DNA from: Sialis fuliginosa
Lineage: Eukaryota > Arthropoda > Insecta > Megaloptera > Sialidae
Direction: 5' to 3'
Length of the DNA: 64,000 nt
NCBI GenBank assembly: GCA_961205875.1
Contig: OY540822.1
Span: 9,612,501 to 9,676,500, forward strand
The notes beneath the pieces were generated by a model. That model was not told the origin of the DNA. It worked only from the letters and a program-made list of their open reading frames with translations, and searched no databases. Below, one piece after another: positions 1 to 12,276 of this stretch (positions within the stretch are counted from its first letter, which is position 1; the number at the start of each line of letters is the position of its first letter). Both the position numbers and the translations under genes were made by a program.

Positions 1-700
1 ATTCATGATGTTATGTAATTTATAAATAACCGGTTGATTTTTGCACAATTTCTAGATAAATAATAGTAAAATGTTATACGGGCCTACAAAAATCAAGGCT
101 CTTTTACCCTGACCTACGCCCTAAACATGTTTGACGCATGCCAGATCAAAAACGCCCCAATTCTCAGAATTTTCGAAGATAAAAAAGTTATAGGTTACGC
201 CAAAATGAATCCACTCACGAAGTTTCTGAGGAGTATTTTTTATTTCAAAATTTAAAATCGGGACCGAGGACTATTAGGGGCTCGCCAGCGATTCCAGTCT
301 GGAGGCCCGTGATAGGGTGTGAGGGCCATGAATCAATAAATTTATGAAGTATTTACAGTAAGTTTTCTTTGTCAGTAAATGTTATCACAGGATATTGCAT
401 TTTGCGTTTATTTTGATTGTATTAAATGTCAAACAGTGTAGGTGTGAAGTCAAGAACAGTTTAGTTATTTATTTATTAAATGATTGATTACTTCGCCATT
501 CGATAAATATTATCTGCATTTGAATAATAACAATTGTTCTCTGGTGTAAATATTTCATTACAATACCTTTTATTTATTGGAGTCAGCGATTTTTACTTTC
601 TTATACCCATATAGTATAAATAAGTATTGTAAAGCCGATTTTTATATAGTGTGTTTTTAAGTGTATTTTATAAAGACGTAGTTTTTTACTTTCTTATACC
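1..700. other. Gene-free flank
   Basis: AT-rich; no exon recognised. Short words such as TTTTTACTTTCTTATA recur elsewhere (about 690 and 50803), so it is probably repeat-derived. Confidence 0.5.
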
Positions 701-1232
701 AAGCTTGCAACTAAAAAACTAATTTGTTTATAGGAGAATTATAAAAACTGACATCATCATTAAAGATTTTTAAAGCGATCTGAAAATATGAATCGCCTAA
801 TAGGTGATGTGTCACCCCTATAGATTTCCCTGTTAGTCGGTGTCAAAACGTGTGAATTAAATTTTAATTCTTTGCACATAACTTTCTGTATATCTCAGTT
901 ACAATTTCACATTGATATGCCACAAAGAAGATAAATCAAAGTTGCTTTGTAGCTTTTCTTTTAATTTTTCGAGAAATATTTTCCATTAGAGGCCTATTTC
1001 ACTTTTTTCCTTAAGTACCTGTTTCACTTTTTCCCAAAATAGAGGTTAAAAATGAAACCCACTTTTTTCATTTTTAAAGTCCGTGTTGTATCGTGCAGTT
1101 CAAATGAGGTAAGTATTTAAAATGGTTATTCATAAGCGCATCTAGTACAAAAAATTAAAGTATGAATTTGTATCGTTAACTGTCAAAAAACATGAAAGAT
1201 TTGTATTTTGTTTCACTTTTACCCCAGTTGAC
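701..1232 (+). repeat. About 530-bp dispersed repeat, copy 1
   Basis: Begins AAGCTTGCAACTAAAAAAC and ends TTTCACTTTTACCCCAGTTGAC. The same sequence with small indels recurs at 61837-62334 in the same orientation. In copy 2 the ends are AAAAGTGAAACAA and TTGTTTCACTTTT, an inverted pair, which marks it as a MITE; the left terminus is replaced here. Confidence 0.75.
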
Positions 1233-1507
1233 TCTATATATAAAGTATTGTTAAACCGATTTTTTATAATGATTTTTCGAAATTATGGATATTTTTCCCG
1301 GAATCAACAGACATGGTTTTTATTCTTTATTAAAAGTTAAAAACAAAATACTGTTGATTAATTTAAAATTTATCACTTAGTTTCGAGGCGGCATTTCAAA
1401 ATGCATCAATCACACTTCGTTAAATTTGACCAAAGGTTACTACAACACTTCTAATTGTCCCCATGTTAAATTTCCTATGTATTAATCAACTTCTTGGAAT
1501 ACTCTGT

Positions 1508-1660
1508 ATAGATATAGATGCATAGGTTTATTTGTTATCTATGCATGTCTATTGTAGACGTGCGTACCCTACGCGGGCGCGTGTATACTAGCTACAAAAT
1601 TCAGTGCATTTTTACTTGGGAAGTTAAGCTGCAGATGGAAAGACAAATAAAATATCATAG
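1508..1660 (+). repeat. Dispersed repeat, copy 1 (matches 3596-3745)
   Basis: TATCTATGCATGTCTATTGT followed by CCTACGCGGGCGCGTGTATA is found again at 3596-3745 in the same orientation. Confidence 0.7.
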
Positions 1661-1666
1661 CATCAC

Positions 1667-1969
1667 TTATGTCCGGTATTATAAATGAGTTAACAAAATT
1701 TGATAGCAAGTAAGCACTTTTAAATGGGATATCAAACTTATCTGACAGTTCCCTTGAATTTTCATTTGATAAGATTTGCACGCGCGTGGTAAATAAACAC
1801 CAACGGTATTAAAACAATGTTGATATTATGAAAATTATTTTGTACGGTCAGAATCGTACTTCTCTAAATTCCAAAATAATTAGATAGATAATATCACAGA
1901 ATTAATACCCCATTTGAAAGTGCTTACTAGCAAATTTTTTTAGCTTTTTTTTATAATACAGGACATTAT
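1667..1969. mobile_element. MITE with TCCGGTATTATAAA ends, copy 1
   Basis: The left part (TATGTCCGGTATTATAAA, AAGTAAGCACTTTTAAATGG) is inverted on the right (CCCATTTGAAAGTGCTTACT ... TATAATACAGGACATTA). About 65-bp terminal repeats. Related copies lie at 55490-55803 and 56895-57275. Confidence 0.65.
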
Positions 1970-2216
1970 AGCGTTTCCATTTTGATGGAGCCTTAAAAAT
2001 ACACGAATAAATACGATGAAAAAATGTACATTGTATGTCGTACACAATGCGTGGGTTCTATCTAATATGAATGAGACTATTTTTCCTGGAATGACACATA
2101 TATATTTCTTCTATTCTCCCCATTTTTCAGATTTTTTTATGAATTGGTTTCGAAGTTACAACCATTTCTTTAAAATGTAGACAGTTTCTATTACTTTTCG
2201 TGGGTAAAGTTATAAC

Positions 2217-2700
2217 AAACCGTGGGTTTGACCTTTGAGGTCCACACAACCAACTTCCCAACATGGGGTGACTATAAATACTTTAATTGACGTTTAGGCA
2301 CGTATAAAAAATACTGAAATACATGTTTCATTATTTGTATTGTAAATGCTATAATGCTAAGTTTCAAGTAAATCCGACCAAAAAAATATTTTAACCCACG
2401 CAAACTTTTACACCTCTTTTTACCCAGTAGGGGTTGAATTTCGTAAAATCCTTTCTTTTAGATCATATTCACGTCAAGACCCTTAGATTGGCACCCCAAC
2501 GAAGTCAATAGCATTTTTTATTTGTGAGATTTCGTGCACGTAAAAAAGACACGCAGTAAGTACATACAAACACACACACACACACACACACACATACAAC
2601 TTTCTCAAAATAGTGTAAATATACTATAGTGACCTTGAAATATAAAAATATGTTGAAATTTTTGATTTTGATTTTCGGACCAATTACAAGAACTTCCAAA
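2217..2700 (+). repeat. Dispersed repeat (CAACTTCCCAAC family), copy 1
   Basis: Shares GGTCCACACAACCAACTTCC and CACCCCAACGAAGTCAATAG with 47690-48430 and 60895-61360, all in the same orientation. It contains a (CA)n microsatellite. The ends CAACTTCCCAAC and GTTGGGAAGTT-like are weakly inverted. Confidence 0.7.
2570..2594. repeat. (CA)n microsatellite
   Basis: About twelve CA dinucleotides. An ORF on the other strand that reads a run of Cys-Val here is an artefact. Confidence 0.9.
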
Positions 2701-2947
2701 TGGGAAATTAGTAAGTTTTTTTTTAATAGGCTGTCAAGACGAGTGTTTTGATACCCGCGACTTATGTATATAGTTTTTTTGTAACGTAGTTTTTTAAATC
2801 TCGAAAAATATTTTTTATTTTTCGAAATTGTTCATATATTTCCTGGAATTAGCAGACATTTTTGTAGTTATACTTCAAGGTGAAAATTTTGCATGCAAGC
2901 GCATTTCATTTGCGTTGCATGCAACAATTTAAAGTCACGAAGTTAGA

Positions 2948-3413
2948 TTAGGTGTAGAATGTAGATAATACATATTTCTGTTATGATAGTCGGTAAAACA
3001 GGTTTTTATTTTTTAATTTGCACGCTAGATGTCACTACGCCAAAGAAGTATAACTTCTAATGCGCGTACATAAGTACGCACACCCGCTTTTTTATCCACA
3101 TTTCAAATTTCAACTCAATCGCTTCAGTAGTTTTTGAGTTATGTTGCAAACAGACAAACAGACAGAAGGGCAAATAGGTTAGGTGTAGAATGTACATAGA
3201 TAATACATATTTCTGTTATGATAGTCGGTAAAACAAGTTTTGATTTTTGAATTTGCACGCTAGATGTCACTACTCCAAAGAAGTATAATTTCTAATGCGC
3301 GTACATAAGTACACACACTCACTTTTTTATTCACATTCCAAATTTCAACTCAATCGGTCCAGTAGTTTTTGAGTTATGTTGCGAACGAGCAAACAGACAG
3401 ATGGGCAAAATGA
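2948..3413 (+). repeat. Two-copy tandem repeat, unit about 232 bp
   Basis: TTAGGTGTAGAATGTA ... CAGACAGA begins at 2948 and again at 3179, with few differences (for example CACCCGCTTTT versus CACTCACTTTT). The tail of the second unit (CAGACAGATGGGCAAAATGA) recurs near 3750. Confidence 0.8.
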
Positions 3414-3595
3414 CTTCGCTAATGAGATTTATGTTTTGTGGTAACATAATTCACATAAAATATGTACTAGATCTTAACGAGAGATTAAGATAACAAATTT
3501 TAAAATAACATTGTTTTAAATTTTAACTAAAAATTATTTATTTGTATAACTTTTTATACGGAACAAAAAAAAACGTTATATTATGTATATATTAT

Positions 3596-3830
3596 ATAGA
3601 TATAGATGCAGGGGTGTATTTGTTATCTATGCATGTCTATTGTAGGCGCGTAAAAGCGTGCGTACCCTACGCGGGCGCGTGTATACTAGCTACAAAATTC
3701 AGTGCATTTTTATTTGGGAAGCTATACTGCAGATGGAAAGACAAACAGACAGATGGGCAAAAGAACTTCGCTAATGAGATTTACGTATTGTGGAACATAA
3801 TTAATATATATAAAATATGTATGTACTAGA
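3596..3830 (+). repeat. Dispersed repeat, copy 2, joined to the tail of the 232-bp repeat
   Basis: 3596-3745 repeats 1508-1660; 3740-3830 (CTTCGCTAATGAGATTTA..) repeats the end of the 232-bp unit. The 95-codon ORF over it is repeat-derived. Confidence 0.65.
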
Positions 3831-4470
3831 TCTTAACGAGATATTAAGATAACAAGTTTTAAAATAACATTGTTTTAAATTTTAACTAAAAATTATTTAT
3901 ATGTATAACTTTTTATAAGGAACAAAAAAAACATATGGGAAAATTAGTTACAAAGTGATTGATAAAAATAGTAAAATCAGAATTCAATGTGAAAAAATGA
4001 AATAAAATTCAGATAAGTATACCTTATCAGTTTTAAATTAAAATTTATTTTCTTCTCAATATTGATATGATATTAACATTTATAGTGCATTTGCTTAGAA
4101 CGAACGCTAAATGTATTAGTTGAGAGTTTTAAGTCCATAAGGGAAGGCCAGAAAGAATAAAAATAAAAAGCTAAATTTCATAGCGACAACTGATTTTAAT
4201 TTGGCAGGAGAAACATGTATTTTACTAGATATTGACGGTACTAATAGTTGGGTGGTCTCTATAGTCATTCAAGACCACACAAGAAGTCTCACGGGTGGTC
4301 ATAGAAATGCATGCAACTATCCCACTCTTATATATGTGCCGCGAGTGTTTGCCTCCCTCACCCCCGCACCCTCACGGCTCCTAACATACTGGACCGTACA
4401 AAGTAGACTTACTTCATTCAAATATTTGATACAATTTCAAAAATATTATTACAAACAACTATGGTTATGA

Positions 4471-4854
4471 CTAGAGATTGGAAAAATTGTTGTTATTTTC
4501 AATGAAATAGTTACTATACTCTATTTTATGTAAGAATGCAATGGTCGCCGGGGTTTTGACGGTACGAATCGTGCATTTTACCGTCAAAAACCAGGACAAT
4601 CACTGCATTCTTAAATGAAATAGAGTATAGTTGAATTTTTTTTCAGAAAATTGTTACTAAATAGTTTTTTTTATGATTTAATAATAATTAGTGCAAACGA
4701 AGCAGTAAAAAGTGTCGCAAATAGTTGGAAAGATAGTTGATTTCAAATTGTGTTCAATCAAACCAGTTTTCTGAAAACGGTGGAGATATGTAATAAAAAT
4801 TACAATAAATGCATTTTTACGCAATAGTTGAAAAACTATTTTTCCAATCTCTAG
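4471..4854. mobile_element. MITE with CTAGAGATTGGAAAAA ends, copy 1
   Basis: Terminal repeats CTAGAGATTGGAAAAAT and TTTTTCCAATCTCTAG. Flanked by TTATGA at 4465-4470 and 4855-4860. The body matches 51217-51474 in reverse orientation and is interrupted by a small hairpin element at 4513-4631. Confidence 0.8.
4513..4631. repeat. Nested 119-bp near-perfect hairpin
   Basis: ACTATACTCTATTTTATGTA ... GAAATAGAGTATAGT with inner arms GGTTTTGACGGTA and TACCGTCAAAAACC. Nearly the whole length pairs with itself around a loop of about 15 bases. It is absent from the sister MITE copy at 51217. Confidence 0.75.
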
Positions 4855-5931
4855 TTATGACTTACACAATTACAAATCCCCTAACCTTAAAAATAGACAT
4901 GATGCCTAATTTAAAAAAACTATTCTATGATGATCTCACCTGTCTCCTATTTCCAAAAAAATACTTATTTTTGCAGAAAATAAAGGTTTAATCACAAAAA
5001 TTTACCCTTTTAAAACTAATTTTGAATTTGACGCCAAAACGCTCGCAGGTGTCATGGCGCATTTGCTTGTTAACAATAATAAATCCTTGTTCCATTGCTA
5101 ATGTTTCTCGGTTTTAATTTTGGTAACACAAAACTGAGCAAATTGATAATTTAAAACCACAAAATAGTTTGTAAACAGTGCAGATATTAATGAAACAAAA
5201 ATGATGTTTACTTAGGCGTGACGTCATCCACTCTAACTGGTGTTTCATCTAACATGGCGGATTGCTGAATTTTGTGTTTTTATTTTAACAAAAATTATAT
5301 TAATCTTGCTTTTAATATAAAAATTAATACCTTTTTTAACTTATTTCATTATTTAAATTATTTCATTATTTTAAAAGAAGTGACCTCAAACAATGTTTAC
5401 GGATTTTTAAATTGCTTTAAAATACATACCTTAACATAAAATATACATTCATAAAAAACTAGAAATAAAATTATTTATTTATTTTTTAATGAAATCGTTG
5501 AATCAATTTTATAAAAATTCAAAATTTGTTAAAATCTATGTGAAAAGAAATTACTCTTAATTTAAGTAGGTACATATACCATTTGAGCATTAAATAATTT
5601 CGTGGAACAAAAATGTAAAAATAAATTTTCTTGAAAACAAAAATATTATAGTTTTTTCTCGAAAATTTCTCGAAAAAGGAAAACTAAAATTCAATATATC
5701 TTAAACCATTTTATGCTTCGATATTTAAGTAAATTTTCAAAATCATCTATAACAGCAACTTCCATTTTTTTTATAATGAACCCCTCTATTAAAAAAAATA
5801 ATACGCACCATCCATACATTTTAACAGTTCTGTTGAAAAACTACTGATAAATTTTAAAAGAATGTACATATTGAATTATAAGATTTTTTGTCCATTCTCT
5901 ATGAATTATTTTCAATAGGTTCTGGGCTTCT

Positions 5932-6440
5932 GGGTCAATCCATATGAAGTGGTCCAGCACTGGTTGCTCGATCATTCTAAAAAAAATTGTTTTTTTGTAT
6001 GTTACTACCCTAACATGTTGGTAGTTCGAAATGGCCATTATTTTTATTTTTTTATTTTTTTATTATCGCATGGCGGCCATATTTGTTCTACAGGTTGTAG
6101 CAATTTTTGCTCTTTAAAGAGTTTTCGGAAACTAGAATATTCAAACCTATTACAAGATTATTCCCAGACATTTTAATCTAAATATAATCCTAATGGGAGA
6201 AATTTCAGCCTTATTTTTTAGCTTTTTTTTTTTTAAATCCCATTTTCAAGGGGATGTTTTTGCAAGAAGGTGAAAATTTAACAATTCAATTTTTTTTTAC
6301 AAATAGTTGTGTTCACACACCAAAGTTCAAACCTGAGACTTACCTCCCTTTTCTTCGAAAAATTCTCAAAATTTGATAACACAAAAAATCATTTTTTTTT
6401 AGAATTTAATTTTATACTGGACCACTTGATATGGATTGAC
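5932..6440. mobile_element. Foldback-like element
   Basis: GGGTCAATCCATATGAAGTG at 5932 is inverted as CACTTGATATGGATTGAC ending 6440, and complementarity continues inward (CATTCTAAAAAAAATTG). No coding capacity. Confidence 0.55.
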
Positions 6441-6490
6441 TCTTCTGATATAAGAACAACAGTATCATTAGATCCATGTCAAATATCATA

Positions 6491-6735
6491 CATAAAAAAT
6501 ATTTTATTTCGTTTAATCAACATATTGTATGATAATATCTAATTAATCAAATAAAATGTCTCATTGTGATTTTTTTTTTCTTAAAAATAAACGTTATTTT
6601 TAAGAAAAAATATATAAAAAATATTTAAGTTCGTTTAATCAACATATTGTATAATACTATCTAAATAATCAAATAAAATGTCTCATTTTGACGTTTTTTT
6701 TTTCATAAACGTTATTTTTAAGAAAAAAAAGTTTT
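6491..6735 (+). repeat. Two-copy tandem repeat, unit about 123 bp
   Basis: ATAAAAAATATTTTATTTCG ... CAAATAAAATGTCTCATTGT ... AACGTTATTTTTAAG repeats from 6614 with minor changes. Confidence 0.8.
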
Positions 6736-9171
6736 TTATCCTGTAATAACATCAGTGAAGATAATAAAACGAGTAATTAAAAACAAATTAGTGTAAACTA
6801 TGTAAAAAACAGTTACTACGTCTATGCGTTTCCCAAACAACTCTATAGGGACTTTGTATTTTTGGTGTGGTAATAATGGTAAATAAAATGTCAATTGATG
6901 AATAAATCGGGCAAATACATCTCTGTACTATTTATTTTGTATTAATTTAAAGTGAATTAAGTTTTCATATAATGGGATGACTAAATTAGTAAGATATCTT
7001 GTAAAATATATTTATTGCCAAATTAAAATTATTAGATATTTGTGTTTTTTGGGGTCGTTAACCATATTATACAAATATTTATATAGATATTCGATAGATA
7101 GAAACAGCAGTGAATTTTATCACTGAGATTTTGTGTAGTGCAGATGATAATATCAACAATTATAGTAGACCATAACCTTTAAAAGCCCTTACATGAACCT
7201 AAAAAGTAAACAAATTCAACTTGGGTGGTCATCGTTCGGTTCTCTTCGGCGATATTCGTTTTCTCGTAATTTGTACTACGAAGTATGAATGTGAGGGTTT
7301 GAGAATTTTAGTCGACAGTCTAAACCCATTTAAGAAACTGCTGTTTAAAAAGCGTGCGTAAAAACTGCTTCATTATCATCACTTGCTTTCAATTTAAACA
7401 AATATCTTGTGTCTGTGTCAAAAATATGGAAATACAAACACACTCGATTACAATAGTATTCGACAAGGAAATCTGTACTTTCTGCAGAATGTTATATGTA
7501 CTGTAATCGTTGTAAAGATATAGGGTGTTTTAAATGTTGAGCATAAAGAAATGTGTGACTATGAAAGACATAGGAGTGATCTATATATTAGGCCGTGTTA
7601 TGTGGACGCTTGCACTGCATTATCACAGATAGAAAAGGTAAGCTTTGAGATTTGTTTTATATTTATGTAATCTGGACAATAATAAACAATACTGTGTTAA
7701 TCACAACGATATCTCCTCACCATTGCACAAATAACAAACTAACCATAACAATATAACAAACACCTATCTTACAATAACAAACTCAAACCTAGCTATGTAT
7801 TATTTATCCACACATTCGTGCATTATCTCACATGCATTCACATATATATAATGTAATGTATATATTACATACATGTATTCGGATTTGTATATTTCACATG
7901 CCACGAAAATATACGGAAATAAACGATCTGTTACGATCTTATTATTCATATTTGTACATTTATTTATTTATTTTTTTTTTTCATTTTTAAATGAAAATAT
8001 TTACAAAAAATGTGTATTGATACATTTTCAAGAACTACGTAAACAAATATATAAGTATATGTATTCGAACAATTATATACATATTTAATAAATAAATTCA
8101 TAATGATATAGAGGCCAAAACTATTATTTTTACAAATATATGTTGTTAAATGAGAAATAGTACAAAAGTGTTTTTTCATTATTTAAATTTATTTAATTTT
8201 TATCTATACAATTTTACTATAAATTGATTTAAATTTTACATATGTAGTTACAATTTTCATGTACATAAGTGAAATATGTTCTTTTACTTAACATTAGACA
8301 AGCTAAATTTACTGAAATCTGTATTATGTGTAGCCAGGTAGATTCTACTAGGTGGCCCTTAGGTACTATGGGAGAAATTTCTCCGTATGCCACCCAAAAT
8401 TTTATGTGTATTTTTTACGTTAGTATTTGTATGTATTTTGCGATTGAAATTTTGCACACATTTATTTTTATGGAGTAAGTACTTTATTATTGTGTACATA
8501 ATATTAAATGTAACTATTTAATTACAGGCTGAATAAAAACTGAGATACGTTTCATGTTAAATCATAAACATTATAATTGCTAGTATTGCCTATTTTTGTA
8601 AATAAAAAAGAATCGGAAAAATCTTCATCTTTCGTAATTTTAATTGATTTTGAATCTACATTGAAATATCAATAATTAAATTGATTAAAGGACTCTCTTA
8701 TACGTTTTACTGATAAAAAGTTTTTAACAAATTATTTTATCAATATAATGCCCAATATATTTATGAATTCACAAATTAATAATATAAGTCTTAATTAGAA
8801 ATTAATTATTTTATAATTACAATAACATATTATACATGAGCTTGTTGTTTATACCGATGCCATGGTAACCGAGCGTTACCTACTACGTCTATCAGGGGAA
8901 AAGTCGGTTAATTTTTTTTTGGGATCTAGTTAATGTTTTTCTCTATGCCAAAAAAGTAGCCTAATTTCTGTATTTTGTAAATTAAACAATTTTTTTCTTG
9001 AACTCTTAAACCGGAAGTTATTTAAAATAAGTTTAACAAAATATATATTAAATTTATGATTATTATACTTATTTATAAAAAAAGCAACAAATATATTTTG
9101 TTAATACGTTTATATTTTAAAGAATCTCCATTTTATTTCCTTAATACATTTAAAATTATTTAAATCCATAC

Positions 9172-9352
9172 TCATATTATAAATGCGAAAGTAGCCCTGT
9201 CTGTTTGATTATTACCTTTTCACGGATAAACCGCTGAACCGATTTTGATGAAATTTGGTAGAGAGTGTTAGCTTGAATCTTCTATCCGGAAAAATTGATT
9301 AAATAAAAAAAAAATACAAATTCTACGCGGACGAAGTTGCAAGCAACGCTAG
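9172..9352 (+). mobile_element. Helitron-like non-autonomous element
   Basis: Contains TATTATAAATGCGAAAGTAG and AACCGATTTTGATGAAATTT, and ends with a GTTGC-AA-GCAAC hairpin followed by CTAGT. This matches the widespread insect repeat that ends GACGAAGTCGCGGGC..CTAGT, known from general experience as Helitron-like. Confidence 0.6.
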
Positions 9353-9954
9353 TACCTTATACTAGTAAAAACATCTTAATAATTTAATGAATGAAAAAAT
9401 AACTTCACTATATCCCCTCCTCTTGCTCCGAATATATTCATCTCTGATCTTATACATGTGTCCCAAAAGTCCATGTTTAATTTTTGTTTCAATTTTATTT
9501 ATTTAAATAATCATATTTTATACTATTCAGCCGAAAGAATACTTTAAAAAAATATCTTCAGAGATATGAAATCATTAATATACAGTTTAATACCTCCGTT
9601 TGCACGAATTCACTTTTATGCGATTGCATTTTTATTTTTTATTTATTTTAAAAAAACTACATACTAATTAAAAAAAAAACAGATATCACTAAAATGTATT
9701 AGTTTTAATGTTTTTCTTGTTTCTATTTACGCGATGTGTTCATAGAACCAATCGTTCACATAAATAGAGGGATTACTGTAATTTCTCATCAGGCGTGTAA
9801 CTACAGTTGTTTTTTTTATTTCTGCGTAAAATAGTTAATTATTAAAAATTTTGATAAAAAAAACCCATTTCGTTACAAAAGTGAATATTTTAATAGTTCA
9901 TCCTGTATTATTTGCAAATTTTATGGTTGTGAAATAAAGAAAAAACGACTGTTA

Positions 9955-10157
9955 CCTCGGGTTGCATAAAGCAAAATTAACCACAATTAGTTAATCAGTT
10001 GTTTTCAAACGATGATTAACATTAATTCTAAACTTAATCTCAATTAATAATATTTTTTACCTTATAAAATATATCATAACCGTGATTGTTTTTTAGAATT
10101 GGTTTTAAAACAACTGATTAACTAATTGTGATTAATTTTGCTTTATGCAACCCAAGG
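9955..10157. mobile_element. MITE with about 50-bp terminal inverted repeats
   Basis: CCTCGGGTTGCATAAAGC and AATTAGTTAATCAGTTGTTT on the left are inverted as AAACAACTGATTAACTAATT and GCTTTATGCAACCCAAGG on the right. About 200 bp in all, non-coding. Confidence 0.75.
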
Positions 10158-10312
10158 TTAATGTTTTTCACATTTCCTAAAGACGAGAAATGTTATTTAT
10201 TTTTACGAATTTGTAGTTCTTATAATTTTTTTAACACTACATGTTTTTTTTTGTTTTGTTAATTACATTTCTCGATAAAGGACCCCGCACATTTCTTATG
10301 GAAAATAGCTTT

Positions 10313-11049
10313 CGGTGAAAATCGCAAAATTTTTAATATGTTGTAGTATCGGTGATAAATTTTTTTTTTTTTTAAATAATTTTTTCGCTATTTAAGTTTT
10401 TAACTAATGATGTTTCTGAGGTAAGTTGTAATTAATGATATTACAATGATGAAAAATGCAATTATTAATTTTTTTGACTAACTATTAAGTATATAAATTA
10501 TTATGGTTATGAGAAAAACAATACAATCTGATTCACAAATGATTTGAGACTTTACAGATAATTTTATTTATTTATCTTATATGGATCTTCGCTTCTAGGT
10601 GTAAACACCATCAATTTGGTCGTGTTATCGACCAACGTTTCGTCACACATTGTGTGGATATCAGGACTCTTCAAAAGTGCATTTTAGAAGAGCCCTGAAG
10701 ATTTACACTGCAATTTGTGACGAAACGTTGACTGATAACTCGACCAGATTAACGCGGTTTACACCCAGAAGCCAAGAAACCCTTTAAAACTTATAGATAA
10801 AAAAAACTAAATTGTTATATCCCCTGAAAAATTTAGATTCAGTATTCTAGTAATATAACCAAGATTCTGATGTTATTACTAATTTAAAGTGTTAAAAGAA
10901 TAAAAACTTAAATAAAACATTAATTTCAATTTTTCATCTTTCAATATTTTTAACGCCGAAAGGGCTCATTTTTCGAAGTTGTGCCTATGAGAACTTTTGA
11001 TCAGTATCACATAAACTACAACATATAAAAAAATTAGCGATTTTCACCG
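10313..11049. mobile_element. Inverted-repeat element with a second element inside
   Basis: CGGTGAAAATCGCAAAATTT and ATGTTGTAGTATCGGTGATA are inverted as TATCACATAAACTACAACAT and TTAGCGATTTTCACCG. The palindromic repeat at 10583-10780 sits inside. Confidence 0.55.
10583..10780. repeat. Palindromic MITE of the CTTCTGGGTGTAA family
   Basis: TCGCTTCTAGGTGTAAACACC and GGTTTACACCCAGAAGCCAAG are inverted; inner words ACCAACGTTTCGTCACA and TTTGTGACGAAACGTTGACT also pair. Shorter relatives occur at 19107 and 52788. Confidence 0.65.
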
Positions 11050-11579
11050 TCTTTTAAATCTATTTAAGTATATACAGTAAAACTTCTTGAAACTGATTAG
11101 TTTGATAAGTTTGATTGTACGATTTTACTTGCTTTGACTGTATGCACGCTTAAAATAAAACATAAAATAAATAATTAATATCTTATCGAAAAAGTTATCA
11201 ATTTAGCCCCTTGGCAAAATATCAAAAAAGCTATTCATATTTTTCTGATCAGTATAAATAAACTACTATTTCAACGAAGAACAAAAGGTTATTTATTTAT
11301 TATCAAAATTCTCAGAACACAATTTTGATTTTGTTTATTATTGCTTTTTCAATTTTATCAATGTATATTTTCCACATCCGTTTAGTTTGTTTTAATCTCT
11401 GATTTGATAATAATTACAAAGACCCATTATACTACTTACTGCGTTTCATTTTAATACTAATTTAATATTTAAGGACCAATTTTTATGATTACATTAAAAT
11501 TATTATATTATATATATTATATTATATTATTAATTTTTTTTTAAAATGATACTTAATATGTCCAAGCAAATATCAATTT

Positions 11580-12015
11580 AGAAAAACAATACACGATTTT
11601 TTAAATAAATTGAGATATATCTTTGTAAGGGAATATTTTACAACAAACGTTGAGATCCATATTATAAGAATTTTAATGCTTTACAAAAAATATTCTATAC
11701 AATTTTCACGTAACATGTGTTGTTCTTGAGATATCTTAAAAAAATAAATATTTTGGGATGTCACCTCTCCCCCTAACACACGATTTTGAAATTGGACCGC
11801 CCTCAAGCCAGACCCAACCATGCGAGAAAGTTTCAATAATATCGGTTCAGTGGTTCATGAGTTTTGCGTGTGACAAGACACACCCACAGATAGAGAGACT
11901 CGATACGAAAAGATCAATTTAAAATTTTGAAATCGGAGAACATTTTTTTTGTCTCAATCTAAAACGATCACAAAGCTTCTCGTATCTTCGATATTGCGAG
12001 GAGGAAGCAAAAGTG
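11580..12015 (+). repeat. Five-copy dispersed repeat, copy 1
   Basis: Shares ACGTAACATGTGTTGTTCTT, TTGGGATGTCACCTCTCC and AAAACGATCACAAAGCTTCT with 36181-36620, 37480-37770, 40100-40350 and 62950-63400. The 36 kb and 63 kb copies are in the opposite orientation. Similar short peptides read from these copies come from the repeat, not from a gene. Confidence 0.75.
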
Positions 12016-12276
12016 TATTTGTTGATGTATATGTTGATGAGCAAAAAAAGGTCTTCAAATTTTATTTTTACCCTTCTTGCCCCGGAGCCCTAGTGGTCAG
12101 GGAATTTAGAATCTGTAGTCAGGGAATTTTATTTTCAAAAACCAGTGGACACCCTGTTAAAGTAAAATGCTTGTTTCTCAAATATAGCATACAATAAATT
12201 TAAAAACAAGAAAATTTTTTAGTTTATTTTCATAGAATTTGATATAGTTCTCAGCATTTTGTAACTATCAGATTAA

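Larger units (their letters stand above)
4861..9171. other. Gene-free stretch with few elements
   Basis: Apart from the foldback at 5932-6440 and the tandem pair at 6491-6735, nothing recognisable. 7600-8520 has TATA/ATAC-rich low-complexity sequence and short ORFs on both strands of the same DNA, none protein-like. Confidence 0.5.

Noticed and set aside
2505..2699. Minus-strand ORF with a Cys-Val run
   Set aside because: It is translation of the (CA)n microsatellite.
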